A stretch of DNA of 64,000 nt from 21-14-0-10-47-8 sp966211795 (lineage in GTDB: Bacteria; Bdellovibrionota; Bdellovibrionia; Bdellovibrionales; Bdellovibrionaceae), in assembly GCA_966211795.1 (NCBI GenBank), contig CBIHNW010000020.1, forward strand, positions 1-64,000. The letters are read 5' to 3'. The notes under the pieces are model-generated. The model ran no database searches. It saw only the letters and a list, made by a program, of their open reading frames with translations, and was not told the origin of the DNA. A program made the translations under genes and the position numbers. Below are positions 16,991 through 25,521 of the stretch, in pieces (within the stretch, counting starts at the first letter, position 1; the number at the start of each line of letters is the position of its first letter).

Positions 16991-17579
16991 CCAGCTTCTC
17001 AACCGTCTTCCATAAGAACTTCACTCTTTTTTCCAACGAAATCTCGCTTGGATCATGAATGGCCTTGATCATCTCGCCCAGCAAAAGATCGTGAATCGTG
17101 CGTGCGATTGGCAACGGGTCTTTTAAAGACCAGACTTTTTCATCGTTACCCAAGGAAAGATGAGAGCTCACTCGGTTGACACTTTGCTTGTTGATCAAAG
17201 TCATAATTTCATGAATGGGCGGACTTTTAAGCGCGAAATAGTACATCGCCAGAAGAACAGCTCCTTCGCTGGGATGATTTTTCATCCACAATAGGTTGGC
17301 CTCGAGATATGCAAATAACTTTTTCCGAGCCGTTGATTTTGCACCGACATGTTGATCAATCAGCATGCGACCGGTCTCTGCCGCTCTCAGAATGCATGCC
17401 TTCATCAGATCATCTTTATCTTCAAAATGTTTGTAGACTCCAGGCTGGGAAATTCCGACTTTATCGGCAATCTGTTGAAAGCTCACCCAGTGAGCGCCCT
17501 TTTCATAAAACAATTGAATTGCCGCCGTAATCAGTTGGTCTCGAGTCTCTGCCTTGGGGGGTGTTGATGATTTTGACAT
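16971..17579 (-). CDS. TetR-family transcriptional regulator
   Basis: A 202-residue repressor-type protein. The N-terminal helix-turn-helix is typical: RDQLITAAIQLFYEKGAHWV, then FQQIADKVGISQPGVYKHF, then EDKDDLMKAC. The C-terminal ligand and dimerisation part is helical and unassigned. It is divergent from a three-gene exported-protein operon, and the gap holds two 17-bp inverted repeats of the same design, one over the -10 of each promoter, so it likely represses itself and that operon. ATG 17579 is preferred over GTG 17597, neither having a clear Shine-Dalgarno. The inducing ligand cannot be told. Confidence 0.9.
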   Translation of the reverse strand: MSKSSTPPKAETRDQLITAAIQLFYEKGAHWVSFQQIADKVGISQPGVYKHFEDKDDLMKACILRAAETGRMLIDQHVGAKSTARKKLFAYLEANLLWMKNHPSEGAVLLAMYYFALKSPPIHEIMTLINKQSVNRVSSHLSLGNDEKVWSLKDPLPIARTIHDLLLGEMIKAIHDPSEISLEKRVKFLWKTVEKLVTVSTR

Positions 17580-17611
17580 ATCTGAAGATGTTATCACAAA
17601 ACAATCTGTTT

Positions 17612-17628
17612 AGTTATGCCTTATAACC
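17612..17628. promoter_or_regulatory. TetR-type operator 1 (over the tetR -10)
   Basis: A-GTTAT-GCCTT-ATAAC-C: an inverted repeat with 5-nt centre, same spacing and half-site (GTTAT/ATAAC) as 17653-17669, whose centre is 41 bp away. It overlaps the predicted tetR -10 (17621-17626). Confidence 0.6.
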
Positions 17629-17650
17629 AAATTTGACTCACTGCACCCAA
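17621..17650 (-). promoter_or_regulatory. Predicted tetR promoter
   Basis: On the minus strand: TTGGGT (17650-17645), 18-nt spacer, TTATAA (17626-17621). The -10 is inside operator 1, which fits autorepression. Confidence 0.4.
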
Positions 17651-17661
17651 TAGGTTATATA
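17633..17661 (+). promoter_or_regulatory. Predicted promoter of the lipoprotein/protease operon
   Basis: TTGACT (17633-17638), 17-nt spacer, TATATA (17656-17661). The -10 lies inside operator 2. The leader of about 50 nt holds another half-site (TTATAAC) and the SD AAAGGAG before ATG 17721. Confidence 0.55.
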
Positions 17662-17669
17662 TCATAACC
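17653..17669. promoter_or_regulatory. TetR-type operator 2 (over the operon -10)
   Basis: GGTTAT-ATATC-ATAACC: perfect 6-bp arms with 5-nt centre, matching operator 1 in spacing and half-site, and covering the -10 of the rightward promoter. Confidence 0.65.
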
Positions 17670-17720
17670 ACCAAACCCGAGCGGTTCGATGAACTGCTCT
17701 TATAACTAAAAGGAGACATT

Positions 17721-19028
17721 ATGAACCACTTGAAAAAATCGCTGGCTATCGCATTGACGGTCAGCACTCTGGCCGCTTGCTCAAACAACCATGCTGAGAC
17801 GACCCATAGCGGAGTCACGGGCCTGAATTCCTCTGCAGTTGTCGATGCCTCTGCAATCATGTCAGATCAAACCCTGGGCCCTGCTGAGAAAGCAGAAAAA
17901 TTGGCATTGGCTGGCGAACAGCTGACAACCCCAAATGGTTTTATGTATGCTGATTCGGTTTTCGATCAGGCATTATCTGTTGATTCAAATAATCAAAGAG
18001 CGAAATTCTACAAGGCACTCTTGGCGACCCCAATGGCCATGCGTGGAATTTTGGCCCGAGTCCAACCGCTGGCCTATTCTCATGCAAAAACACAGAAGCA
18101 ATATGACGAGGCAGTTTCAAATTTGCCGAAAAGCTCGGTCAAAACTTTTCTCCTTGATGGAAGCGGCGACATCAAGACGGAAAAAGATGTCCAAGCGTTT
18201 TTTAATGTTATTCACGATAGCCAGAAGCAATTCCGAATTTTCCTCAAAAATAGCAAGTCGATGGACATCACCTTGAATATAAATGTGTGGTCAAACAAGG
18301 GATCGACACCAAAAGCACTTGAGGACTGCGCTGTCACCCAAACAGGCGCGGATCAATTTGAAATTAAGAAATGCGACATTGTCTCTGTAGCCCAGGTGAA
18401 ATTGAATCGACCCGATATTGAGGCATTGGAGCAGATTGCAGCTGGTAAACAAATTTTAATGGCATTCATGACGTCTTATGATGTCACTGGCGGAATTTCC
18501 ACGGCTCAAAAATACCATGGGCACAAGGTTTCAAATAAAGTATTGTGGAATGAGCTTTCGACCTACTCTGATTTCGGCAAGCTTCGCGTTGCAAATGAGC
18601 TTGCTGGCATCACCGAAATGGGTCTGGATGCCGTTGCTGGTGTCCGCTGGGCCGCTTTGATTCAAAAGGATCTTTGCCCTTATGGATATGGCAACTCTCA
18701 AAATCGAAGTGGGTACCTTTTTAACAAAGGATTGTGCATTGAAAGCAAAAACGGTGGCGCTTCAAAGCTCGAAAGCGTTTTGAAAACCGTCGAAATGGCT
18801 TTGGCCGGGCAATCCATTGATGTGACTCTTGGAAAGCATCAGCAAATGAAAACCCAGGCCCGTCCCGCTGCAGTTATTCAAAGTCCCATTGCTGACTTGA
18901 AAACCCTCAGCCCGACCTTCAACAACTGTGACACGGTTCAATCGGTTTCTGATAACACCATCGGTGGAGTTTTTCCGAATCATGATGGTAATCAGGCTTT
19001 GGCTTTATCAACTGCTTGCAAACCCTAG
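17721..19028 (+). CDS. Lipoprotein of unknown function, first gene of TetR-controlled operon
   Basis: A 435-residue lipoprotein with lipobox STLAAC-S (Cys20) and SD AAAGGAG. The mature N-terminal region (AEKLALAGEQLT, then ADSVFDQALSVDSNNQRAKFYKALL) resembles a TPR-like helical repeat. The C-terminal half contains several cysteines (LEDCAVTQ, IKKCDIVS, DLCPYGYG, GLCIESK, FNNCDTV) that could form disulfides in the periplasm. No family is recognised. It is followed after one base by the next gene, so the two are co-transcribed, and it is the gene nearest to operator 2. Confidence 0.8.
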   Translation: MNHLKKSLAIALTVSTLAACSNNHAETTHSGVTGLNSSAVVDASAIMSDQTLGPAEKAEKLALAGEQLTTPNGFMYADSVFDQALSVDSNNQRAKFYKALLATPMAMRGILARVQPLAYSHAKTQKQYDEAVSNLPKSSVKTFLLDGSGDIKTEKDVQAFFNVIHDSQKQFRIFLKNSKSMDITLNINVWSNKGSTPKALEDCAVTQTGADQFEIKKCDIVSVAQVKLNRPDIEALEQIAAGKQILMAFMTSYDVTGGISTAQKYHGHKVSNKVLWNELSTYSDFGKLRVANELAGITEMGLDAVAGVRWAALIQKDLCPYGYGNSQNRSGYLFNKGLCIESKNGGASKLESVLKTVEMALAGQSIDVTLGKHQQMKTQARPAAVIQSPIADLKTLSPTFNNCDTVQSVSDNTIGGVFPNHDGNQALALSTACKP

Positions 19029-19029
19029 T

Positions 19030-19419
19030 ATGAAAATCTCGTTTCACCCTGTTTCTTTCTTGATCGTGGGAGGACTGACGGTCCTTCCGCTTTCAATTCA
19101 CGCTCAAACGCCAGTCCAACTCTCGGCGAAAATCGTAGGATTCGATCTTGCGACCTGTGGTCTAAAAAACTGCTTAAGGATTGAATCGGATTTAGCTTTG
19201 GTCGGAATGTATGGAGGCAATTATGCCTTCGAGTCAGCTCGAATCGCAATCATCGACAAAAAAACGGGACGAGCCACGGCTTTGCAATCTCTGGATACGT
19301 ACCTCGACATCATTTCGGACAAGCTATTCATGAGAAATTTGACGACTTATCATGGCTTCGATGGAATCTACGATCTTGAAAAAGAAGAATTGGTTCTTAT
19401 ACCCTCAGAGAAAATATGA
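19030..19419 (+). CDS. Small exported protein of unknown function
   Basis: A 129-residue protein whose ATG is one base after the upstream stop; the in-frame ATG at 18928 lies inside the previous gene and is rejected. A signal peptide ends near LSIHAQT. The mature part has a Cys pair (LATCGLKNCLRI) and beta-rich sequence (YAFESARIAIIDKKTGRATA). No family is recognised. It is the middle gene of the operon and overlaps the protease gene by 4 nt (ATGA). Confidence 0.75.
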   Translation: MKISFHPVSFLIVGGLTVLPLSIHAQTPVQLSAKIVGFDLATCGLKNCLRIESDLALVGMYGGNYAFESARIAIIDKKTGRATALQSLDTYLDIISDKLFMRNLTTYHGFDGIYDLEKEELVLIPSEKI

Positions 19420-20066
19420 AAACACTTCATTGGCAACCGATCGCTATATTTTTATTTTTTATAACCGGTATCGGCTGTTCCCAATCTGCGAACTCTCATA
19501 ATTCGGCATCTGCAGGAAACAAAAAAGAGTGCGAAGGGTTTGCAACCAATTCTTTGGGACAGCAGCTGTCTTGGGCCGAAGAATTTCCGATCAAAATTTA
19601 TGTCGATCAAAATGTGCCGGATCAATATATAGAATCCATCAAAAATGCCATGCACACATGGAATGCCGAACTCGGTTTCGCCGCGTTTCAATTCAAGGAT
19701 GTATTACCGGCGTCTGACCAGCCGCTTGCAAATGGGAAAAGCGTTATTCACTGGTTGGTATTATCATCAGCCGACAGATCGGAGGGCCGGCAGGCGGTGA
19801 CATTGGTGGCTTGGAACGGGGCCGGTATCGATAAGGCCGATATGCTCATCAATGCACGGGACTTCAAGTATTCGACGGACCCAAAAGAGGGCGAGATTGA
19901 TATCGAGTCCCTTGTACTTCATGAGTTGGGACATATTTTAGGGCTTGCACACAGCTCGGCGTCCGGCTCTGCAATGAATGAGCACCTGCCCTATGGAATA
20001 CTGCGAAGATCGCTGGCTCCTGAAGATATCGCTCGCATCAGATGTAAATATGAAGAAATGTTTTAG
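19416..20066 (+). CDS. Matrixin-type (M10) zinc metalloprotease lipoprotein
   Basis: A 216-residue lipoprotein (lipobox GIGC-S). The motif HELGHILGLAHS is the full HExxHxxGxxH metzincin zinc site, followed by SAMNEHLP, where Met supplies the Met-turn; it resembles matrix-metalloprotease-like catalytic domains of bacteria. The region before it (IKIYVDQNVPDQYIESIKNA, TWNAELGF) fits the first strand and helix of matrixins. There is no propeptide cysteine switch. Last gene of the TetR-controlled operon, so a secreted peptidase with two partner proteins is induced together; host or prey protein digestion is a reasonable but unproven role. Confidence 0.88.
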   Translation: MKTLHWQPIAIFLFFITGIGCSQSANSHNSASAGNKKECEGFATNSLGQQLSWAEEFPIKIYVDQNVPDQYIESIKNAMHTWNAELGFAAFQFKDVLPASDQPLANGKSVIHWLVLSSADRSEGRQAVTLVAWNGAGIDKADMLINARDFKYSTDPKEGEIDIESLVLHELGHILGLAHSSASGSAMNEHLPYGILRRSLAPEDIARIRCKYEEMF

Positions 20067-20070
20067 GACG

Positions 20071-20104
20071 AAAAAAAACCCGGAAGGCTTGCGCCTTCCG
20101 GGTT
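20071..20104 (-). terminator. Rho-independent terminator of the porin-like gene
   Basis: A perfect 12-bp stem (AACCCGGAAGGC-TTGC-GCCTTCCGGGTT, 20077-20104). On the minus strand it is followed by a run of eight U, marking it as the end of the 20197-21657 transcript. It may also stop the rightward protease operon, although the U tail on that side is only two bases. Confidence 0.8.
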
Positions 20105-20196
20105 CCCTGCTCAAACCGCCACTTAGGGTTTAACCTAATTCATGTTGTTATCTGAGACGTCATCAAGATGTCGGACAAGCTGCGATCAAGTTGCAA

Positions 20197-21657
20197 TCAA
20201 AAGCTGATGGCGGCTTTTGAAGTAAATCCGTAAGTAAAACTCTTTCCGTAATCCTGGGTTGGCGAACCAGACCAAGCCGCGCCCGGAAACAGAAAGCCGA
20301 ACTCGTTCACCCACGTGATGCGCTCATGTGGACGGAACGTCAGTCCTGTATCCCATTCAAAACCAAGATCCTTGCTCACGTCAACTCCTCCACCCAATGG
20401 GTTGGTCTGAAGTTGCGCCCAAGTGATCGTGTTGGTCCAGTCCCACTTGTCACTGATATTATACACAGCTTTCGGCGATACGTAGACCGCGTTGCTGATC
20501 GATTCGTCATCCAAAGCTTCGTCGGTTGCATATGGAGCCGCCACATTGTTCAAACGATCGGGGCTGCGCTGAACAGCGGATCGCAACAGATCGTATTGTC
20601 CCAACGGATGGTTGAACAACAAGAACGCGACGTCGTAATTGCGATGAAAGTGAAAGCCTTCGTAATTGGTCGTGTCTGGGTTGTCACCGCTAGCGATACC
20701 CGCGCGGAAATTCCAGTGAACTTTGCTTTCCGGTTGTGGCAATTCCACTTCGAGAGCGATTCCGTAGCCGTTCAATTTGATTTCTTCGCCATTGGCTTTT
20801 GCCATTCCGGTTGGGCCAGACTCGAAGCCGGCTTCAACTTTGAATTTCACGTCTTCGAAACCGCGAGCCAAGAACAGGCTGACGGTCTGGGTGTTCCAAC
20901 GATCCACCACACCGGTCGAACCGTAAGCCGCAAACGGAGCATCATTCGCTTCCTTGCTGGCATTTCGAGTTTGGTGCATCAAACCGATTGAAGATTCTGT
21001 TTCCGGATTGCTGTACTCGACGTGCCAGATCAGATCCTGGGCTTCACGTCCCTGAGCGACCGAGTAATCGTAAACTTTCGCCAAGATCGGCATGAAAGAA
21101 AAATTTCCGATGATGAATTTGTATCCGACCATATCGCGGGTGTCGGCCCAGTGATCGAACAAACCATTGCCGGCGCTGTGAGTGATCCCCAAACCGAAAT
21201 CCAAAGGCGCACGTCCGGCCACGAAAGAGCCGTACTCTTGATTGATGTTCAAATAAAGTTGGCTGACCTTAAGATCGGTCGCACCGTTGTGATTTCCCGC
21301 AACCGCACTGTCATCTTTGGTCGAACTGCCGGTTGCGCCGGGGCGCTGGGTTGGGCCGCGACCGAAAACTTGTCCGGTCTGTGAGTCTGGATATTGATCA
21401 TTCGGCAAAAATTCAAATTTTCCGACGATGTTCACGCCGTCCGCCGCGATGATTTTAGGGCTCAGGCTCAGGTGATTGAGCACGTAGGCTTTGCGAAGTT
21501 TTGGATCCGCCACCGAGGTGCGATCGACTTCGGTGTACTCGAAGCGATAATTTCCAGCCCAATCGATCGAAAGAGCGCTGGCAGACTGGGCCGAAAGCGC
21601 CAAGCTTGCAAGCATCAGACTTTGACAAATGACATTTTGAATTCTCGAATTTCTCAT
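20197..21657 (-). CDS. Porin-like outer-membrane beta-barrel protein
   Basis: About 486 residues with a signal peptide ending near SAQSASA-LSI. The mature chain opens with barrel-type sequence (IDWAGNYRFEYTEVDRT), has many amphipathic strands with Tyr/Trp/Phe belts, and ends in AAISF with terminal Phe as in BAM substrates. An internal Gly/Ser/Thr/Asp-rich segment may be an extracellular loop. ATG 21657 is preferred over GTG 21678 since TAGGA and AGGA precede it. The size suggests a 16-18-stranded channel; the solute is unknown. Confidence 0.75.
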   Translation of the reverse strand: MRNSRIQNVICQSLMLASLALSAQSASALSIDWAGNYRFEYTEVDRTSVADPKLRKAYVLNHLSLSPKIIAADGVNIVGKFEFLPNDQYPDSQTGQVFGRGPTQRPGATGSSTKDDSAVAGNHNGATDLKVSQLYLNINQEYGSFVAGRAPLDFGLGITHSAGNGLFDHWADTRDMVGYKFIIGNFSFMPILAKVYDYSVAQGREAQDLIWHVEYSNPETESSIGLMHQTRNASKEANDAPFAAYGSTGVVDRWNTQTVSLFLARGFEDVKFKVEAGFESGPTGMAKANGEEIKLNGYGIALEVELPQPESKVHWNFRAGIASGDNPDTTNYEGFHFHRNYDVAFLLFNHPLGQYDLLRSAVQRSPDRLNNVAAPYATDEALDDESISNAVYVSPKAVYNISDKWDWTNTITWAQLQTNPLGGGVDVSKDLGFEWDTGLTFRPHERITWVNEFGFLFPGAAWSGSPTQDYGKSFTYGFTSKAAISF

Positions 21658-21715
21658 TCCTGTATTCCTAACTTTCACAGATTAATTCTTAGCTCTTGTT
21701 GCGCGATCATTGGCG

Positions 21716-22339
21716 CTATTTCTTTGTGACGATTCCTAAAATTTCAGATTCGCGCAGAATGCGAACCTCTTTGCCCAGCAAATCCATCTTTGCACCCGAG
21801 TGTTCCGAGAACAAAACCGTATCGCCAGCTTGCACATCCATTGGATGCACTTTGCCTTTGTCATCGCGATGTCCGCGACCGGCGACCAAAACCAAACCCT
21901 TGAAATTTCCAGAGGTGCCCGCAGCCGTGTCCGGAATGTACAAGCCACCCGCCGTCATTTTTTCACCGGCCGCTGTCTCAACGATCAAGCGATCATCCAA
22001 AGGAGTCAGAAACTGATCCCATTTCATATTCGAAGAAGCCTTGGCCGCAGCTGAGCTTGAGGGCTTCGAAGTTGAAGTTTTCTCTTTCACTGCAGCTTTT
22101 CCTGCCGGTGGTTTCGCCGCCGACTTGGACGCTGACGCCTTCCCCTGAGCCGCAGTTTTTCCTGCCGCTTTCGGAGCTGCCTTTTTCGTCGCAGGTTTCA
22201 CGGAAGCTTTTTTCGCGGCCTTTTTAGGAGCCGCTTTTTTTCCGGAAGCTTTCTGAGCAGGAGCTTTCTTCGCCGCCGATTTCTTGGTGGTTCCCACAGC
22301 CTTCGCTTGAGCGGAAGTGGTCTTCTTAGCTTTTGCCAC
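21716..22339 (-). CDS. GroES-like co-chaperonin domain with histone-H1-like N-terminal tail
   Basis: The C-terminal ~100 residues match GroES/Cpn10: LTPLDDRLIVETA, a mobile-loop region around MTAGGLYIPDTAAG, KGLVLVAGRG, VQAGDTVLFSEHSG and RILRESEILGIV. The first ~100 residues are almost only Lys, Ala, Ser, Pro and Thr (KKAAPKKAAKKASVKP), like bacterial H1/PhaF-type nucleic-acid-binding tails. GTG 22339, with AGAGG upstream, is chosen; the ORF extends further but overlaps the previous gene. No groEL is adjacent. It may be a DNA- or RNA-associated chaperonin cofactor or a co-opted GroES fold. It follows two DUF507 genes in one operon. Confidence 0.8.
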   Translation of the reverse strand: MAKAKKTTSAQAKAVGTTKKSAAKKAPAQKASGKKAAPKKAAKKASVKPATKKAAPKAAGKTAAQGKASASKSAAKPPAGKAAVKEKTSTSKPSSSAAAKASSNMKWDQFLTPLDDRLIVETAAGEKMTAGGLYIPDTAAGTSGNFKGLVLVAGRGHRDDKGKVHPMDVQAGDTVLFSEHSGAKMDLLGKEVRILRESEILGIVTKK

Positions 22340-22601
22340 GCTTGCCTCTTTCTTCTTCGTAATATTTTTTATACAAAATATCCCACTCGGGGCTGCCCTC
22401 GACGACACCGCGTTTGAGAGAGGCGACTTTTTCGCGCGCTTTGGCGTCGACGTCTTGATCTTCCTTCACGAATTCGGCGATGGCTTTCTTCGCCAAGCGA
22501 AGCGCCAAATCTTCATCCGTATAGTCAACCAAGTCATCATTCCAAATCGCATCGGTGATTTTATGGGCCAGGTGGGATTGTCGATCTTCAGAAATAATCA
22601 C
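22326..22601 (-). CDS. DUF507 family protein
   Basis: A 91-residue charged, helical protein (VDYTDEDLALRLAKKAIAEF). It belongs to the short DUF507 family that often occurs as two tandem genes in delta-proteobacteria, as here. Its ATG overlaps the stop of the other DUF507 gene by 4 nt, and its 3' end overlaps the GroES-like start by 14 nt, so all three are translationally coupled. The function of DUF507 is unknown. Confidence 0.8.
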   Translation of the reverse strand: MIISEDRQSHLAHKITDAIWNDDLVDYTDEDLALRLAKKAIAEFVKEDQDVDAKAREKVASLKRGVVEGSPEWDILYKKYYEEERGKRGKS

Positions 22602-22876
22602 AGGACGATCTTCCTTTCCTTCGCTAACTTCTGCTTCAGAATGGGGTACATCTTGTAGCGTTGAAATTCGCCCTGATTGGTGCGCTCCAATTGATCGAGC
22701 ATCTTATTGACGTCGATGTCCAGCTGCGCTTCCTGTTGATAATCGGCTTTGATCGCCTCTAACGCCCGAGCCATGACTTTCTTCTCGTCGTCTTTGAACA
22801 CAATCACGTTATTTTTCTTCCAGTGCTCGAAAACTTTTTCGACCAGTTTCTGCATCTGTAAAGGTGTCAATTTCAT
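22598..22876 (-). CDS. DUF507 family protein
   Basis: A 92-residue protein starting MKLTPLQMQKLVEKVF; the upstream TTG at 22912 is rejected. The pattern KKNNVIVFKDDEKKVMARAL with a helical, acidic/basic remainder fits DUF507. First gene of the operon DUF507-DUF507-GroES-like, divergent from the penicillin-binding protein gene with starts only 30-45 bp apart, so the two promoters must overlap or lie inside the genes. No biochemical role is known. Confidence 0.8.
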   Translation of the reverse strand: MKLTPLQMQKLVEKVFEHWKKNNVIVFKDDEKKVMARALEAIKADYQQEAQLDIDVNKMLDQLERTNQGEFQRYKMYPILKQKLAKERKIVL

Positions 22877-22905
22877 GGCTTTGACTATTTGCTCCCACCC
22901 CCGTA

Positions 22906-25173
22906 ATGTCAAGCCGTGCGATGAAGAAACTCAAGCCGCTGATCATCACTTTTGCGATCTTGTCTACCCTTGTCATTTTGGTTGGGGGCGCGCTGATTTA
23001 TCAATTCAATCAGCGCATCACCGAAGGCTTGGCTCAGAAAAAGTTTTTGCCACCGACCGAGTACTATACCGCTCCGCTGGAATTCAGCGCCAGTCGCGCC
23101 ATTCCGCGTGCCAACATCAAATCCATTCTCTCGCAACGCGGTTATCGCGTGCGCGATTGGGATCAAAAACTTTTCCCGGGCGATTACAGCGAAAGCACCT
23201 CCGAAACTTGCCAAAGTTCGGTGCCGACCGCACTGCCTGAAAATGCCAAAACTTGTTTGCTGTTTTCGGCCAAAGAGATCAACGATCCCGAGCTCCGCCG
23301 CTACCCCCTGCAGCTGATCACTTTTGACTCAGAGGATAAAATTAATGGCACATTTCAGGGCAATCCTTTGCAAGTTTCAAACAAAGTCGCGATCGAACCT
23401 GAACTCGTTGCGCAATATCTCGATGGCCAGCCCATCATGCAAAATTATCGCCCCTTAGGCACCATCCCGCCTCAGTGCTTGAATGCCGTTTTGGCCATCG
23501 AAGATTCAAACTTTCTTGAACACTCGGGTGTCTCTTATACGGGCATCGCTCGCGCCATCATGAGTGACCTCCTTGGCGGCCGCGCCCGACAAGGCGGCAG
23601 CACCATCACCCAACAGCTCGTCAAAAATTATTTCCTGACCTCTGAAAAAACGCTGAAACGAAAAGCAAAAGAGTTCATCATGTCCTTCTTGCTCGAAGCC
23701 CACTCGAGCAAAGACGAAATCTTAGAAACTTACCTGAACGTGATTTACCTGGGACAAAACGGTCCGTTCCAAGTCCGCGGTTTTGCCGCCGCCTCGAATT
23801 ATTATTTCAACAAACCGATCGAGCAGCTCGAGCTTTCCGAATGTTCATTGCTGGCGGCCATCTTGAACAGTCCCGGCCTCTTTGATCCCTTCCGCAAACC
23901 CGAGAACGCGCTCAAACGCCGAGCAAAAGTTTTGGATCGCATGCAGGAACTGCAGATGATCACCGAAAGCGAAGCCAAGGAAGCGAAACAAAAGCCTTTG
24001 CCTTTCGAAAGAAAAATCACCGTCACCGAAACCGCGCCTTACTATATCGATGCGGTCAATAAAGAAATCTCGCACCTGGGTTTGGATCTTTTGGGTCTGA
24101 AGATTTTCACGGGGCTTTCCCTCAGCGAACAAGAAGCCGCGCAAGAAGCGGTCCGCACTTCTTTGAACGAACTTGAAACCAAGAACCCAAAAATCAAAGA
24201 TTTGAAATCTAAGAACCTGACCTTAGAAGGCGCCCTGCTGTCCGCGCATAACGACACGGGCCTGATTTCCGCCATCGTCGGCGGACGAAGCTACAAGCTC
24301 ACGCAATTCAATCGCGCGGTCGATGGTCACCGCCAGGTCGGCTCGATCATGAAACCATTCGTTTACCTGACGGCATTGTTGCGATCCGGTGAGGCCGGCA
24401 AAGAGTACACGCCGATGACGATCCTGAAAGACGAAAAGTTTTCCTACAAATACGGAAAGCAAACTTGGTCACCCGATAATTACGGGAAAAAATATTTCGG
24501 TGATGTGCCCATGTACTTTGCTCTGAAGAACAGTCTGAACGCCGCCACCGCCAGCCTGGGTCTCGAGGTCGGTATCGAAAACATCATCGACACCGCCAAA
24601 GCTTTGGGCGTTCATTCAAAATTGGATGCCGTTCCTTCGGTGACGTTGGGAGCCTTTGAACTTTACCCGATCGAAGTTCTCGAAGCCTACACCAGCATCG
24701 CCCGCATGGGAAATCACGTGGCGCTCACCCCACTTCGCGGAATCACGGACCAAAAAGGCGATGTGCTTTACGAGTTCTCCTCGAAGCCTGAACAAAGGCT
24801 GCCCGCCAACAAAGTGGCCTCGCTGGTTTCGATGATGAAACAAACCGTGCAATCCGGAACCGCGAAACTGATTTCCGCCTCGGGCTTTGTCACCCCCGCC
24901 GCCGGAAAAACCGGAACGACTTCCGACTACAAAGACGCCTGGTTCGCCGGTTTCACTCCCGCCCAAACCACCATCGTCTGGGTCGGCTACGACACACCAA
25001 CGACCAACAACCTGACCGGCGCCAGCGGCGCGGTCCCCTTGTGGTTGCAATTCATGAAGAAAGTTTCCGGCGACTCGACCCAAGATTTTGCATGGCCCGA
25101 AGGCACCGAAGTCCGCAAAACCCCGGTCGAAGAACCCGAATCTGGCCCCACCGAAATCGATCTCATTTTTTAA
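22906..25173 (+). CDS. Class A penicillin-binding protein (PBP1-type transglycosylase/transpeptidase)
   Basis: A 755-residue bifunctional peptidoglycan synthase. N-terminal membrane anchor (LIITFAILSTLVILVGGALI), a PBP1b-like region, then glycosyltransferase GT51 motifs AIEDSNFLEHSGVS and QGGSTITQQLVKNYF with the catalytic Glu in the first. The transpeptidase domain has all three motifs: SIMK (serine nucleophile, GSIMKPF), SLN (KNSLNAA) and KTGTT. Two ATGs (22906 and 22921) are possible and neither has a clear Shine-Dalgarno. It acts in the periplasm in septal or side-wall growth. It resembles PBP1b (mrcB) more than PBP1a in its N-terminal organisation. Confidence 0.92.
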   Translation: MSSRAMKKLKPLIITFAILSTLVILVGGALIYQFNQRITEGLAQKKFLPPTEYYTAPLEFSASRAIPRANIKSILSQRGYRVRDWDQKLFPGDYSESTSETCQSSVPTALPENAKTCLLFSAKEINDPELRRYPLQLITFDSEDKINGTFQGNPLQVSNKVAIEPELVAQYLDGQPIMQNYRPLGTIPPQCLNAVLAIEDSNFLEHSGVSYTGIARAIMSDLLGGRARQGGSTITQQLVKNYFLTSEKTLKRKAKEFIMSFLLEAHSSKDEILETYLNVIYLGQNGPFQVRGFAAASNYYFNKPIEQLELSECSLLAAILNSPGLFDPFRKPENALKRRAKVLDRMQELQMITESEAKEAKQKPLPFERKITVTETAPYYIDAVNKEISHLGLDLLGLKIFTGLSLSEQEAAQEAVRTSLNELETKNPKIKDLKSKNLTLEGALLSAHNDTGLISAIVGGRSYKLTQFNRAVDGHRQVGSIMKPFVYLTALLRSGEAGKEYTPMTILKDEKFSYKYGKQTWSPDNYGKKYFGDVPMYFALKNSLNAATASLGLEVGIENIIDTAKALGVHSKLDAVPSVTLGAFELYPIEVLEAYTSIARMGNHVALTPLRGITDQKGDVLYEFSSKPEQRLPANKVASLVSMMKQTVQSGTAKLISASGFVTPAAGKTGTTSDYKDAWFAGFTPAQTTIVWVGYDTPTTNNLTGASGAVPLWLQFMKKVSGDSTQDFAWPEGTEVRKTPVEEPESGPTEIDLIF

Positions 25174-25384
25174 TTCTGCAACAAGTTTTCAAGGGCAATC
25201 TGCAGAGTAGACTATACGTCGAACCAAGCCCCAACCACCGCTCCAGAACCAACAGCGATTTTTCGAGGCGCGGACTGAACGTCCTCCCCAATCCAATAAA
25301 AATTTTTTGGGAACCGATCTGAACTCAGGCCCCCCAGATCAAACAGTGATTTTGCGACCCGAATGAGATGTCAGGAACGCCTCC

Positions 25385-25464
25385 ATCCACGATCTTGACC
25401 GTTGGTATAGAGTGTTATCTTGCTTTCAAGAAAACGCTGCGTGCCGACGGTCAAGATCGTGGAT
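25385..25464. repeat. 80-nt inverted-repeat element, copy 2 (perfect 18-bp arms)
   Basis: The arms 25385-25402 and 25447-25464 are perfectly complementary over 18 bp, and the inner part (AGTGTTATCTTG-CTTT-CAAGAAAACGCT) pairs at 10 of 12. It matches copy 1 (467-546) at about 66 of 80 positions. It lies in the 348-base gene-free stretch 25174-25521 between the converging PBP and hydrolase genes; nothing else is evident there. Confidence 0.75.
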
Positions 25465-25521
25465 GAGTGCCTTCCGATTATTGAATTCTACTCTGCCACA
25501 GATTGAAAAGTGGCTTGACTG

